Assembly: GCA_012934845.2 (NCBI GenBank)
Contig: WNNJ02000242.1
Span: 1-64,000, forward strand
Source of the DNA: Pomphorhynchus laevis
Taxonomy: Eukaryota > Acanthocephala > Palaeacanthocephala > Echinorhynchida > Pomphorhynchidae
Reading direction: 5' to 3'
Length of the DNA stretch: 64,000 nt
The notes under the pieces are model-generated. The model had not been told where the DNA came from. It saw only the letters and a list, made by a program, of their open reading frames with translations, and searched no databases. Shown piece after piece: positions 53,701 to 64,000 of this stretch. A program made the translations under genes and the position numbers. How positions within the stretch are numbered: the first letter of the stretch is position 1; the number at the start of each line of letters is the position of its first letter.

Positions 53701-54035
53701 ACAGGTTTTAATTCAGATCTCTACTGTCCCATATATCATCTGATAGTCCAATATCTTCTGTTGTGAGAAAGCAAGACCTCATTGATCATCTTCCGCTTTC
53801 TTAAAATTAATCCACTGTTCAATCATAAGTGAGATCCGAGCTAGTCCACCAACGAACTAGCCCTACAGCTGATACAAGCCGATGAGTTATTTTGCCGCCT
53901 GAATATTCAGTTGTTGCCCAGACCGCACCACGGGGAGGTTAACTGACAATAGGCGTGATCCGAACCGAACACATCACTCGACGACGGATTTGTTGAGCCA
54001 GCACCTAGCATTTCCGTAAAAATATGAATGCCACT
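50750..54035 (-). mobile_element. LINE family B, near full length, decayed
   Basis: Reverse strand in order: 5' UTR (about 54030-53590, with CGGTCTGGGCAACAACTGAA), endonuclease (from about 53470; the segment 53073-52864 reads WHYDTHSQRSMIDFLIVSTD and VKRRAEMST), post-endonuclease helix (52684-52442, RYRHTKRAAARAAGKSKKAT), RT with GCPLSP-like region near 51640, DDVFLLD near 51510, 51411-51217 (IRINDKVLLDLDAIKHFSVL, ERRICAANAIMSSLLRS), then the SLLLHVEGSQLR C terminus near 51000. Many stops and frame changes. It interrupts family F. Confidence 0.75.
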
Positions 54036-57000
54036 TAATTTATTTGTAGTGTCCTTCATATTTAACCGCACATGCTGTATGAAATGAGTAGATTTATAAA
54101 ATCAAATGTTCATATAAAATCACTTTTTACTTTCACGAGCCAACAGATGATTCGTTGTGGTGGAGTGACCTGCTTGAAAGCTATGTTGTGTAGGAGTCAT
54201 GATATTTGTGTGTATGCCATGACGTTCCATACTAGATACGTTCCATGATCTTACTGCAGATGCACGTTGAGCTAATCAGGCGATAACTTTCGACTTTAGA
54301 TACGTCTACCTTTTTATAGATTGGGACTACAATTGCATCTCGCCAATCGTTAAGGATGACGCCAGATTCCAAACATTTATTGAAGGATCTGGTAAGATTC
54401 AGCAGATCATTGCTTCGAGTTCTTTAGAAAAATGGACGGTATTACGTCTGACCCCGCCGAGTTAGTAATTTTAGTTTATTTAGAACATTTACGAAATCAG
54501 TGCTACTATTTGATGATGTCTTGGTGAGCATGAAACTAGTGGATGCTGTTCGGAGGAAATCATTGGATCAGCAACTGTATCGGAGAGCACACCACCCAAA
54601 TGTGTATCAAATATGTTCAGAAAACATTTTTGATCGGTCGTTGTATGATCGATATTATCGGTTAACACAGAAAGCTGGCATCGAGACGATAAGGAACGTC
54701 TTACGTTAGAATAGAAGCGGCGAGGGTCGGTGCGAATGAATTTGATAGTACTCATTTCACATAATCTCTGTTTATTACGGATAAGAGAGCATACACCATT
54801 ATAGATTACTTTGAAATCATCAAAAGTTGGATATCCATTGCGGAGCATTGACCATGCCTCTTTCCTCTCATTTATGGCAGACCGTGTTTCATAATCGAGC
54901 CATCTCTTATTCACTGTTGAGGAACGAACTACCCGCAGTGGACTAAATCGTTAATATACTGACAGGATGGTGTTGCGGAAGACACACCGTAGTTGTTCCA
55001 GAGTGGAGGAAGACGGAGAAGGCCATACGACTTGCTGCAAAAGATGGTTTGATAGAACAAAATTTGTTTTGAATGGATTAAGTGTGGGTTTAACGACTCA
55101 AGTGGAATATATATCAGAACGTATGCAACCAAAAATGACTGTGTGATCACTTTTACCAATGGGACAGTCATGTCTAATATCCGTTACCAGATTATTCGAA
55201 GAGGCAAGATATAGATTAAGCATTGAAGATTGAGCTCCATAGAATCGTGTTGGTTTGTCTAGGCGTTGAAAAAAGCAACATTAATTTATACAGTCGATCA
55301 GACAACTTGAGTGAAAGTCACAACATGGCATAGGTGTGTAGTCAGACCAATCAACATGTGGCATATTAAGATCGCCTATCAAGACAAACGGATGTGAGGC
55401 GTGCACACGTAAATCAGCCATCAAGCTGACAGAGTCAGATAGGGAGATCTGGAAACTGCTCCCACCTTACATAACAAAGTGTTAACAACGTAAATACCAA
55501 ACCATATCAATTTATAGCGTTCATTAGGGTCGCACGAAATGACAATGTCACGTGCAGACAGATACTCAGAGATATAGACCATCACCCCTCCGACTCGAGG
55601 AGACGCACTGTCGTCCTGATGACAAACATATCCGTCAATGTTAATTTCACTAACACCATGGGATGAATTGATCTACGTTTCACAAAATACGACATCATCC
55701 GGTTTCAAATTGTGAATAAGGCGCACAAGCTCATCCTTCTTTGAAAATAGACCACGGATATTTAACATCATTAGAATCAGACCATTAGCTTCACAATTTC
55801 GGTTCCTGATCACCATGCCAAAAGATAAGTCAATGGCGCTCCCATTCAATTTATACCCTTTAATTGATGAGATGAGGTGGGGGCTGCTGCAATTGGAGAG
55901 GTACAGAAGTCGTACTGAGTGACGCGATGTAGCTCTTCGTCACACTTGTCAACCCATCGAGTGACATAATAAAGAATAACTGACGCGCTGCACCGCGCAA
56001 AAAATACTAATCATAAGATTGCGCTCCCCCTTTGATCGCCGATCACGGATTTCCATAATAGCCGCCTTAAGGAGCATTCTATCTTCTTTGCTAAGATCTC
56101 TCAATATACAAAAATTAGACCCTTTTAGTCAATGAGAGTGATAAAACCACCTTTAGCAGCCGAGGACGACCGAGGAAATCTTTTGAAGGTCTTCCAAGAC
56201 ATACTCAACGTGAATTCTTGTGCTAGTTTCGGATTGAGAGTTGGCAAACAGGAATCCAATAATTGACCGAGTTATGATCCTCCTTTGAACGAATATCATT
56301 GTTTGCCGTTACGGGCTCCCTTAAGTTAGCAATGATCAAGGATCTACAAGGATTTGATTTTGCATGAATAGGCTGATCAATACTCGTATATTTGACATGA
56401 GTGAGCGTGGTGGACCTCAAGTTGTTCCGCAAACGCTGCTTGTTGATAGAAGGAACACATTCATGAGAGACCGGCTGACTGTAGGCGATATGTTGTTCAC
56501 GTAGTATACTCACCAATCTGTTAACGCTTCCATTTGAAAAGTCAATGCAGGAAGTACGATTGTCAATTAACACACTCATATCTGCGTCGCCAACTATGAC
56601 ATTGAAGTTATGATCACACATTACAACGGGTTCTATAGAATGATCGATACTATCGCCACTATTCTTCACCATCAAAGCGGGCACTCGGAGTTTAGAGCTA
56701 TCACAGCGAACAACCCTCTTCGTCGATGCAAGTGCTGTAACGCGAGTGCTGCCATCACAAGCTGTGCTAATTGTCGAAACATCATTGGTTCGACGTTCCC
56801 CAACGAGCTGGCAATTATTCCCACATATTTTTTCAAAAGAGGAAAAGCAGGGACGTGTTGGGCAATATTTAGAAGAGGAATCACATTTCCCGTGGTCATC
56901 GTTCACCTTGCTCGGAAAGGTTAGCGTATGTCTCGTCGTTTTTGTCGTAATTAAAATCTAATCTCCAATAATTGTGCACTTGCTCGTCGCAACGGGATTG

Positions 57001-57260
57001 ACCAACCACTAGCAATGGCATCATTCTGGTCAACGATAGGTTCGCACATTGCAGATTGTGTATTTTTCAGTTCCAATTGTTTGCAGATACCGTCCAGTGC
57101 TTGTATTTTGTTGAAAGAGCAGAATCCGCATATGAATCGATTATTTGTGTTTGGAGATACATCCTTTCTAAAGGACATCATCGTCCAGAGATCGAATCCT
57201 ACTGAATAACATGCGATCTGAATATCGCAATACTTCATAATGATCACTTCAAATGATCCT
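54036..57260 (-). mobile_element. CR1-like LINE (family F), ORF1, endonuclease, RT start
   Basis: Reverse strand: ORF1 pieces 57247-56951 (RFICGFCSFNKIQALDGICK) and 56906-56223 (RSLIIANLREPVTANNDIRS), then ILRDLSKEDRMLLKAAIMEI-like coding near 56100; endonuclease with FVLIGDLNMPHVDWSDY near 55370 and PIGKSDHTVIFG near 55150; linker and pre-RT 54914-54489 (NKRWLDYETRSAINERKEAW); RT start near 54400 (FNKCLESGVILNDWRDAIVV). Stops at the junction with family B. Decayed. Confidence 0.72.
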
Positions 57261-57732
57261 TGCTTAATATACTACCACGTTAGGTAGATTTCGTGAATTT
57301 GGAAAGTGTACCATCCTTACTACCAGTCGAATGCTTTTTCGGCATTTCGAAGCAACTCCAAAGAATTGACGACCGTACACGAGCGCGTCGAAGCGAATTC
57401 GGCTTTAGATCCTATCGCAGTCAGAGCCCTGGTATCTCGGGATGGTATTGTTGAACTTAGATGACTTTGTTAATGTTTATACAATTTCGTCTGATAATTT
57501 ATAATGCTAATTCAATTATTTCTATTGCACTAATATTCGTTGAGTATCGGTAAGAATGTATGCTATTATTGTGTATGCTATTGCATGTTATCATCTCTCA
57601 AATGTATTTTATGATCTCTCAAACGTTTTTATGTCTTTAACATGACCGTACAGTGAGTTATTTTATATTTGAAATTTGTTATTTTTACTTGCCATGATAT
57701 TTTATGGAACCGCAATGCATAAAAATATATAA
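57261..57732. other. Intergenic gap before the satellite
   Basis: Moderately AT-rich. TATGCTATTATTGTGTATGC, then ATGATCTCTCAAACGTTTTT, shows short internal duplications (TCTCAAATGTATTTTATGAT). No gene. Confidence 0.35.
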
Positions 57733-59848
57733 AAGTAGTGCACGGATGTGCTGAGTAGACAACGGTCCAGGATTTCTTACGAAATACGGCATTTATACTA
57801 AATGGTGTTGCTTGATAGACTGGACTTTGATTCACGACTTTCAGTCATCATGTCACTTCTAGACGACCAATGAGAATCCGGCAATACTCATCAGTAGAAT
57901 TAAGTACTCGCTGGCCATTTCGGTCGCCTGTGTGATATTGTTACTAAAGGCGTTTCCGACACTTTGCTTAATTGTCTGAGGCTTACGCTCTTAAACAGAT
58001 CGAATTGCTGTGCGGACCATCCTTAAACACTAGGCAGAGTTTGTTGCTGAATTGTCGCTGAACTCGTTGGATCCTTAATGGATACGTCAGGTATAACAGT
58101 AGTGCACGGATGTGCTGAGTAAACAACGGTCCAGGATTTCTTACGAAATACGGCATTTATACAAATGGTGTTGCGTAATAGACTAGACTTCGATTCACAA
58201 CTTTCAGTCACCATGTCAATTCTAGACGACCAATGAGTACCCGGCAACACTCATAAGTAGAATGAAGTTCTTACTGGCCGTTTCGGTTGCCTGTGTGACA
58301 TTGTGAATAAAGGCGTTTCCGACACTTTGCTTAATTGTCTGAGGCTTACGCTCTTAAACAGATCGAATTGCTGTGCGGACCATCCTTAAACACTAGGCAG
58401 AGTTTGTTGCTGAATTGTCGCTGCACTCGTTTGATCCTTTACGGATACGGCAGGTATAATAGTAGTGCACGGATGTGCTGAGTAAACAACGGTCCAGGAT
58501 TTCTTACGAAATACGGCATTTATACTAAACGGTGTTGCTTGATAGACTGTACTTCGATTCACGACTTTCAGTCACCATGTCACTTCTAGACGACCAATGA
58601 GTACCCGGCAACACTCATCAGTAGAATGAAGTACTCACTGGCCGTTTCGGTTGCCTGTGTGACATTGTGAATAAAGAAGTTTCCGACACTTTGCTAAATT
58701 GTCTGAGGCTTACGCTCTTAACCAGATCGAATTGCATTGCGGACCATCCTTAAACTCTAGGCAGAGTTTGTTGCTGAATTATCGCTGCACTCGTTGGATC
58801 CTTAATGGATACGGCATGTATAATAGTAGTGTACGGATGTGCTGAGTAAACAACGGTCCAGGATTTCTTACGAAATACGGCATTTATACTAAATGGTGTT
58901 GTTTGATAGACTGCACTTCGATTTACGACATTCTGAGGCGTAAGCCTCAAACAATTAAGCAAAGTGTCGGAAACTTCTTTATTCACAATGTCACACAGGC
59001 AACCGAAACGGCCAGTGAGTACTTCATTCTACTGATGAGTGTTGCCGGGTACTCATTGGTCGTCTAGAATTGATATGGTGACTGAAAGTCGTGAATCGAA
59101 GTCCAGTCTATCAAGCAACACCATTTAGTATAAATGCCGTATTTCGTTAGAAATCCTGGACCGTTGTTTACTCAGCACATCCGTGCACTACTATTATACC
59201 TACCGTATCCATTAAGGATCAAACGGGTGCAGCAACAAACTCTGCCTAGTGTTAAATGATGGTCCGCACAGCAATTCGATCTGGTTAAGAGCGTAAACCT
59301 CAGACAATAAAGCAAAGTCTCTGAAACTTCTTTATTCACAATGTCACACAGGCAACCGAAACGGCCAGTGAGTACTTCATTCTACTGATGAGTGTTGCCG
59401 GGTACTCATTGGTCGTCTAGAAGTGACATGGTGACTGAAAGTCGTGAATCGAAGTCCAGTCTATCAAGCAACACCATTTAGTATAAATGCCGTATTTTGT
59501 AAGAAATCCTGGACCGTTGTTTACTCAGCACATCCGTGCACTACTATTATACCTGCCGTATCCGTAAAGGATCAAACGAGTGCAGCGACAATTCAGCAAC
59601 AAACTCTGCCTAGTGTTTAAGGATGGTCCGCACAGCAATTCGATCTGTTTAAGAGCGTAAGCCTCAGACAATTAAGCAAAGTGTCGGAAACGCCTTTATT
59701 CACAATGTCACACAGGCAACCGAAACGGCCAGTAAGAACTTCATTCTACTTATGAGTGTTGCCGGGTACTCATTGGTCGTCTAGAATTGACATGGTGACT
59801 GAAAGTTGTGAATCGAAGTCCAGTCTATCAAGCAACACCATTTAGTAT
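57733..59848. repeat. 364-bp satellite in head-to-head inverted arrays
   Basis: Plus-oriented units start at 57734, 58098, 58461 and 58825 (AGTAGTGCACGGATGTGCTG), period 363-364. Orientation flips at about 58935 in the 16-nt hairpin TGAGGC-GTAA-GCCTCA. About 2.5 inverted units run to 59848. The array is therefore a roughly 1-kb-per-arm imperfect palindrome. Copies differ by a few percent with small deletions (one unit is 353 bp). Some 60-100-codon frames within are repeat artefacts. Confidence 0.92.
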
Positions 59849-59978
59849 ATATATAATTATAATAGGATACTGGTAAGCAAATAATAATAGGATACTGGTT
59901 TGCATCAGTATTCTATTATAATTATATATTATACTGTATTCGTTCTAATGGATCCTGGACAACGGTCTCCGTATATCA

Positions 59979-59979
59979 C

Positions 59980-60055
<76 letters not shown>
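59979..60055. repeat. (TA)n microsatellite
   Basis: TA run immediately left of the hammerhead-bearing segment, repeating the TA-tract/ribozyme association seen at the left end of the window. Confidence 0.95.
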
Positions 60056-60056
<1 letters not shown>

Positions 60057-60199
60057 TGGTTAAACTGTAATAGTCACTGCCATGCACAGAGCTTATGCTA
60101 AATTCCCTCCGATGATTCAGATTAAGGGTAGTTCTGTTTTTCGAGCTTTAGACATTGTTTAAGCGTGTGTTAAGGTGCTTATGGATGATTATTAAAGTC

Positions 60200-60241
60200 A
60201 CGGTACTGATGAGCTCCGTTAGAGCGAAACGCGTATACCGT
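60200..60241 (+). ncRNA. Type I hammerhead ribozyme, complete core
   Basis: Stem I ACGGTA (60200-60205) pairs perfectly with TACCGT (60236-60241). Then CTGATGA (60206-60212), stem II GCTC/GAGC (60213-60216, 60222-60225) with loop CGTTA, GAA (60226-60228), palindromic stem III ACGCGT (60229-60234), and A60235 as the cleavage base (GUA). Every conserved position is present. Minimal palindromic stem III is the hallmark of PLE hammerheads, which are thought to act as dimers. Flanking sequence (60056-60540) has no readable ORF. Confidence 0.85.
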
Positions 60242-60544
60242 TGTAATTTTGTCGTCACACATAGGATGACTGGGCATACGTAGCGACTTTGAATAATGCA
60301 AGAATAATTCGGTTCTATTTCTTAGTCTGTTGAGGATATATAGAATGCTGCCTGGTGTTTATGCCTCTTTATGATGAAAACATAGTGATATTTTTATGAG
60401 TACACCAGTGAGTGTCGCAGGGCAGGTGTAACAACAAATTATATTTTATATATTTGCACACTTTTAAGTGTCCCTGTTAAACAGCATTTCTATTAAGTGA
60501 TATATGTCTATGACGACAATCTGTCTTTTACGCTTAATATATAT
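60242..60544. other. Flank of the hammerhead element
   Basis: No coding capacity. Probably the rest of a non-autonomous PLE-related repeat or pLTR. Its right border could be the palindrome that follows. Confidence 0.3.
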
Positions 60545-60828
60545 AAAATTGTTACATTGAATTATTGCATCAAATTGCATTAATGAACAAATATATTTTT
60601 AAAAAATAAAAGATTGAACAAATATATTTAAAAAATACAAAAACCTTTGTATTTTTGCCTGTTTTCTACACTTCATTAAAGTATATATATACTTTAATGA
60701 AGTGTAGAAAACAGGCAAAAATACAAAGGTTTTTGTATTTTTTAAATATATTTGTTCAATCTTTTATTTTAAAAAATATATTTGTTCATTAAAGCAATTT
60801 GATGCAATAATTCAATGTAACAATTTTA
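60545..60828. repeat. Near-perfect 284-bp palindrome
   Basis: Arms of about 141 bp meet with no spacer at GTATATATATAC (60681-60692). The left arm includes GTTACATTGAATTATTGCAT and the right arm its complement ATGCAATAATTCAATGTAAC. Only a few mismatches or single-base indels were seen. No ORF. Consistent with a foldback/MITE element or a recent inverted duplication. Confidence 0.9.
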
Positions 60829-61630
60829 TCAATTAATTCAATGTAACTATTTTCTTATAATAGTCATTGAGCATTCATTAAACTTCTTCATTCCTGTATG
60901 CTTTGCGTACTCCTTTAAACAAAGAAATGTGTGAATAAATTCTAAGTAAATAAATGTATTTAAAGTAAATAAATTTATTTATTATTTTTATTACAATTTT
61001 TTTTAATAATTTTAATAAGATAATTAGTAACTTTCTTATTACTTTTATTCAGTTACATATCAGCACCTTATCAAAGTGTCGAACACAACAATTTTGTTGT
61101 TTTTGTTGAGAGAAATTAGAGTGATTTACTTACTAAAACTTATTTCCAATGATTATGTATAATTTTATAAAATTATGGCTATAAATAGACAGACTATATT
61201 TCTATAGTGTCATGTTTCTGCATGACGAAGGCTAAATAACTCTTCTCGAATGGGTGTTTGATAAGTACTGAAATCTTGATTTATAGCTTGGCTGTTATCT
61301 TATAGTTTTTTCTACCTCCAAGAATTATAACACTTTGCTCAATCGTCCAATCCATTTAGAACGGTTCTCCAATGTCGACGATCGAGAAAAACGTACTTCA
61401 TTCAAAATTTTTAAAACTTAGCATGTGACCGTTGTCGACATGAAAATTTGGTAAATGATAAAAAATATATAGTGACTGTGACAGAATTATTTCACTTAAT
61501 ATAGTTTGTTCTCATTTCTGATTCAGATCACTTAACATATTTTGTACTGCCCATAGATTTAAATATATCATAAAAATAAATATTTAAACTAATTTTTTTG
61601 AAGCTATTATTAGTATATCTTGTTTTTGAA
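60829..61630. other. AT-rich intergenic DNA
   Basis: TAAGTAAATAAATGTATTTA and TAAAGTAAATAAATTTATTT form short palindromic runs. No gene recognised. Confidence 0.4.
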
Positions 61631-62110
61631 TTAAGGTTGGAATTCAAGATAAACTGCTATGTTTTCAGGTTTAGTCCTTATTCCCCAACCCAACACATAA
61701 CAGTGGGGTAAATACACGCCAATGACGTATTTCATCCTATGCAATTAAAAATGGAAATATCTCAATTAAAGATTTTTTACAATTCAGAATATCTATAGCC
61801 TGATTTATAGATAATTTACCATGTATTAGAATAAAGATTATAGTCAACAGGATGAATATGTAATAGATATCGGTCTATACCATCAACCCAGCATAGCAAC
61901 GGATTCAAATTCACGTCAAAGATGCATTTACTCTAAAATAATTAAAATTGAATTTTCTTTATTTAAATTTTACGAAACTGTTATAATATATCATTTATTA
62001 GAATTAAGATTGGAGGTCATAAGGAGGAACTGCTGTGATGTCAGGTTTTGTCCATTTTTCCTCAACCCGACCTGATGGCAAGACTAAATACATGCAAATG
62101 CGGTATTTGG
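61631..62110 (+). repeat. Three decayed MITE-like pieces in tandem
   Basis: Right-half signatures recur near 61632 (AAACTGCTATGTTTTCAGGT), 61832 (TATTAGAATAAAGATTATAG) and 61996 (TTAGAATTAAGATTGGAGGT followed by GGAGGAACTGCTGTGATGTC), each followed by an AACCCAACA- or AACCCGACC-like block. They are spaced about 180 bp apart. Confidence 0.5.
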
Positions 62111-62299
62111 GTATTGTAAATATGATTTATCGTTAAGTGTAATGATTAATAAATCTCTGTAGTATGATATTCTCCGATGTCTAATTGTTTCATATATAAA
62201 ATGCTGAGTCAATATTTTAAATAAGCCTGATGTCATGTTTTCTACGTGTTCTTAATCATTTTCTTTACCGTTGAAACGTGTATAGTGATACACTTTTTC

Positions 62300-62560
62300 T
62301 TTCTTAATGCCTATTCCTATTCGGGGCCGCACGACATAACGAGTATCTTCCACTGCACTTGAACCGATCTTTTCTTAGATCGTTCTCTCCGCCTTACACC
62401 TTCGATCCGCATATCCGCAGTGCTTTTCGTTAGATATCGGGAAGCTATTCCATGTACTTTTCGCTCGTTCTTTGACTTCTTCACAGAGTCTAAGTTGGAT
62501 CTCTGCCCGTCGCTTCCGGGGAACGCCCTAGCCGAGTTTGCTTTTTAGTTTTGATTCATC
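62300..62560. other. GC-richer segment, unassigned
   Basis: Clearly less AT-rich than its surroundings, with CGATCTTTTCTTAGATCG as a local hairpin. Neither strand gives a recognisable protein. Likely an old transposon piece. Confidence 0.3.
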
Positions 62561-62579
62561 ATGTTTATGGTTTGGAGTG

Positions 62580-62619
62580 ATATCACCAAAGCCGGGCTTG
62601 GGACCGGCTTTGGTGATAT
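62580..62619. other. GC-rich perfect hairpin
   Basis: ATATCACCAAAGCCGG (62580-62595) and its exact complement (62604-62619) around an 8-nt loop GCTTGGGA. A 16-bp stem in otherwise AT-rich DNA. It could be the 3' hairpin or terminal inverted repeat of a mobile element. Confidence 0.85.
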
Positions 62620-62964
62620 ACTAAATTCACCTATTTTTCAGAATGTTCTATTCATTATTTAATCAACAAGAATATTTAAATGTGTAATGAATTCAAAAGA
62701 TTATTTTTTAATTTCTGTCATTAAGAAAGAACGAAATCCTGTATTCTTTTTAAAATAAATATAATTATATATTCATAAAAGAAAAATTCTTTTTTACTAG
62801 TAAGAAACAATTTAGGGAAAAGTACATTTCTGGTGTAGTTTAGTGTCATTGAAAAATAAACTGTTTGTGATTTAGAACGCTTTTCAATAGTAGAAAGCTA
62901 AAATACCTAAGATATAGTGTTTAATACGAAAATATTAAATTAATATCTGACGGTAGCGACAATA

Positions 62965-63060
62965 TGCATATCAAATCAGCTGAGTTTACGTATTTGATAT
63001 TATTTATAAATTAAAAATAATGCTAAATAAAATTTAAATAATAAACAATGAATAATTATA
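62965..63060 (+). repeat. MITE-like repeat, left-end piece
   Basis: AAATCAGCTGAGTTTACGTA followed by TATTATTTATAAATTAAAAA: the left end of the dispersed family, then AT-rich sequence and loss of homology. Confidence 0.45.
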
Positions 63061-63097
63061 AATGTGATAGTAATATTATTGATATTACTATTTATAT

Positions 63098-63225
63098 TAC
63101 TATCAAAAGTTCCTCTTTTGATATCTTGTAAGATATTGATATTATTATCAATATTATTGATATTATTATTAGTATTACTATCAAAAGTTCCTCGTTTGAT
63201 ATCTTGTAAGATATTGATATATCAT
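63098..63225 (+). repeat. Short direct repeat, two copies
   Basis: TACTATCAAAAGTTCCTC, then TTTGATATCTTGTAAGATAT, occurs at about 63098 and again at about 63176, with one substitution. The intervening sequence is ATT/ATA-rich. Confidence 0.8.
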
Positions 63226-63283
63226 ATATCCAAAAATCATATATATGATATATTGATATATTGATATATCGTATTGTATTTTT

Positions 63284-63400
63284 AAGGAATTATTGATGAT
63301 GGATCAAAGAAATGTTAAAATTTTTGATATTTCGCTAACTTCTGTTAGCAAGATATCCAAAAATTTATTCTTTTCTTTGATCCAGCTCCAATAATTCTTT
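63284..63400. repeat. 117-bp foldback element
   Basis: Nested complementary arms: AAGGAATTATT (63284-63294) with AATAATTCTTT (63390-63400), GGATCAAAGAAA with TTTCTTTGATCC, and an apical GCTAAC-TTCT-GTTAGC stem. The whole can fold into one imperfect hairpin. A second, separate 13-bp hairpin lies at 63448-63480 (AAATGAGCATTTC arms). Confidence 0.75.
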
Positions 63401-63599
63401 ATCAATGAGTCTAATATTAAACTTCTAATTAGGAGCCAATTAAGATAAAATGAGCATTTCTGATTTTGAAATGCTCATTTGTATCATTAAAACACTGAAC
63501 TGTATGGGTTTCGGCTATTTAGATTATAATTTGTACATAATTATACATAATTAATACATAATTATAAATAATAAATAATAATAATAATAATAATAATAA

Positions 63600-63830
63600 T
63601 TATAATCAAAATTAAATAATTACATAAGAAATAATTATAAATAATTATAAGATTTTATATAATTTATAGAAAGTTAAAATTGAAATTTAAAATATAAATC
63701 AATTTTTATGAATTGACTAATAAATAACATGCGAGCTATCAGAATAAGGATTGGAAGCCATCAAGAGGAACTTCTATGCTATCGTGTTCCGGCCGTATTC
63801 CTCGGCTAGGGGCCAAAACTTGTATAATTG
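63600..63830 (+). repeat. MITE-like repeat, copy near the right end
   Basis: AAGATTTTATATAATTTATA, TTTTTATGAATTGACTAATA, TATCAGAATAAGGATTGGAA, GGAACTTCTATGCTATC and TTCCGGCCGTATTCCTCGGC, in the family order. Another left end (GAGATCAGCTACTAAGTCTA) begins at 63855 and runs off the window. Confidence 0.55.
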
Positions 63831-64000
63831 ATAATTTAAATATTTTTTAAATATGAGATCAGCTACTAAGTCTATGTATTTTATATTATTTATAAATAAA
63901 ATATATTATTTTTTATCAAAAATAAATATAAATAATAAAAAATTATGCTTAATAAATAATTATATAAAAGATTTTATACAATTTATATTAATATCAAGAT

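Noticed and set aside
57629-58986. ORFs of 60-80 codons with a shared NAVFRKKSWTVVYSAHP string
   Set aside because: They lie inside the 364-bp satellite and simply repeat with it.
57733-59848. Hammerhead in the 364-bp satellite (contains CTGATGAG on one strand)
   Set aside because: No GAAA partner and no compatible stems II and III in the unit.
63064-63264. 66-codon Leu/Ile-rich ORF
   Set aside because: Arises from an ATT/ATA-rich direct repeat.

Overview
The window is nuclear DNA of an animal, most likely an AT-rich invertebrate. Both host genes recognised here encode mitochondrial proteins and use the standard code. One is split by GT-AG introns. The rest is metazoan retroelements: Penelope-like elements (PLEs), several LINE families and a Ty3/gypsy element. 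I see no bacterial operons, CRISPR arrays or rRNA/tRNA genes. The phylum cannot be fixed by eye. PLEs with hammerhead ribozymes, CR1/L2-type LINEs and a tRNA-promoter/hammerhead short repeat recall flatworms, but other invertebrates carry them too.

Layout. 1-4.1 kb: a SINE-like repeat with a hammerhead-type core between (TA)n tracts, then fragmentary PLEs in both orientations. 4.86-16.7 kb: mRpL22, mitochondrial ribosomal protein uL22m, five exons and 187 codons. Its 10-kb first intron holds a PLE terminal repeat, a LINE fragment, a nearly complete L2/CR1-like LINE and satellite-like repeats. 17.8-23.95 kb: a 6-kb minisatellite of 66-bp units abutting a 5'-truncated copy of the same L2/CR1-like LINE. 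25.4-26.1 kb: an intronless CCDC51/MITOK-like gene. 28.4-42.4 kb: stacked LINEs, including one at 29.8-33.8 kb whose coding region is packed with short perfect hairpins, and a whole-looking gypsy element with 80-bp LTRs inserted into a CR1-like LINE. 42.4-49 kb: mostly unassigned AT-rich DNA with decayed repeats. 49-57.3 kb: nested minus-strand LINEs. 57.7-59.85 kb: a 364-bp satellite in head-to-head inverted arrays. 60-64 kb: a well-formed type I hammerhead, a 284-bp palindrome, a 117-bp foldback and pieces of a dispersed MITE-like repeat.

The two host genes do not form a functional unit beyond both acting in mitochondria. Everything else is mobile or repeat DNA at different ages: some is recent (gypsy with identical LTRs, minisatellite block duplication), some heavily decayed.

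Two signals deserve most attention. The first is a set of hammerhead-ribozyme cores, most tied to PLE ends and (TA)n tracts. Two of these cores flank mRpL22 exon 1. The second is the pervasive local self-complementarity of the 29.8-33.8 kb LINE. All homology calls rest on motifs recognised by reading; no search was run.
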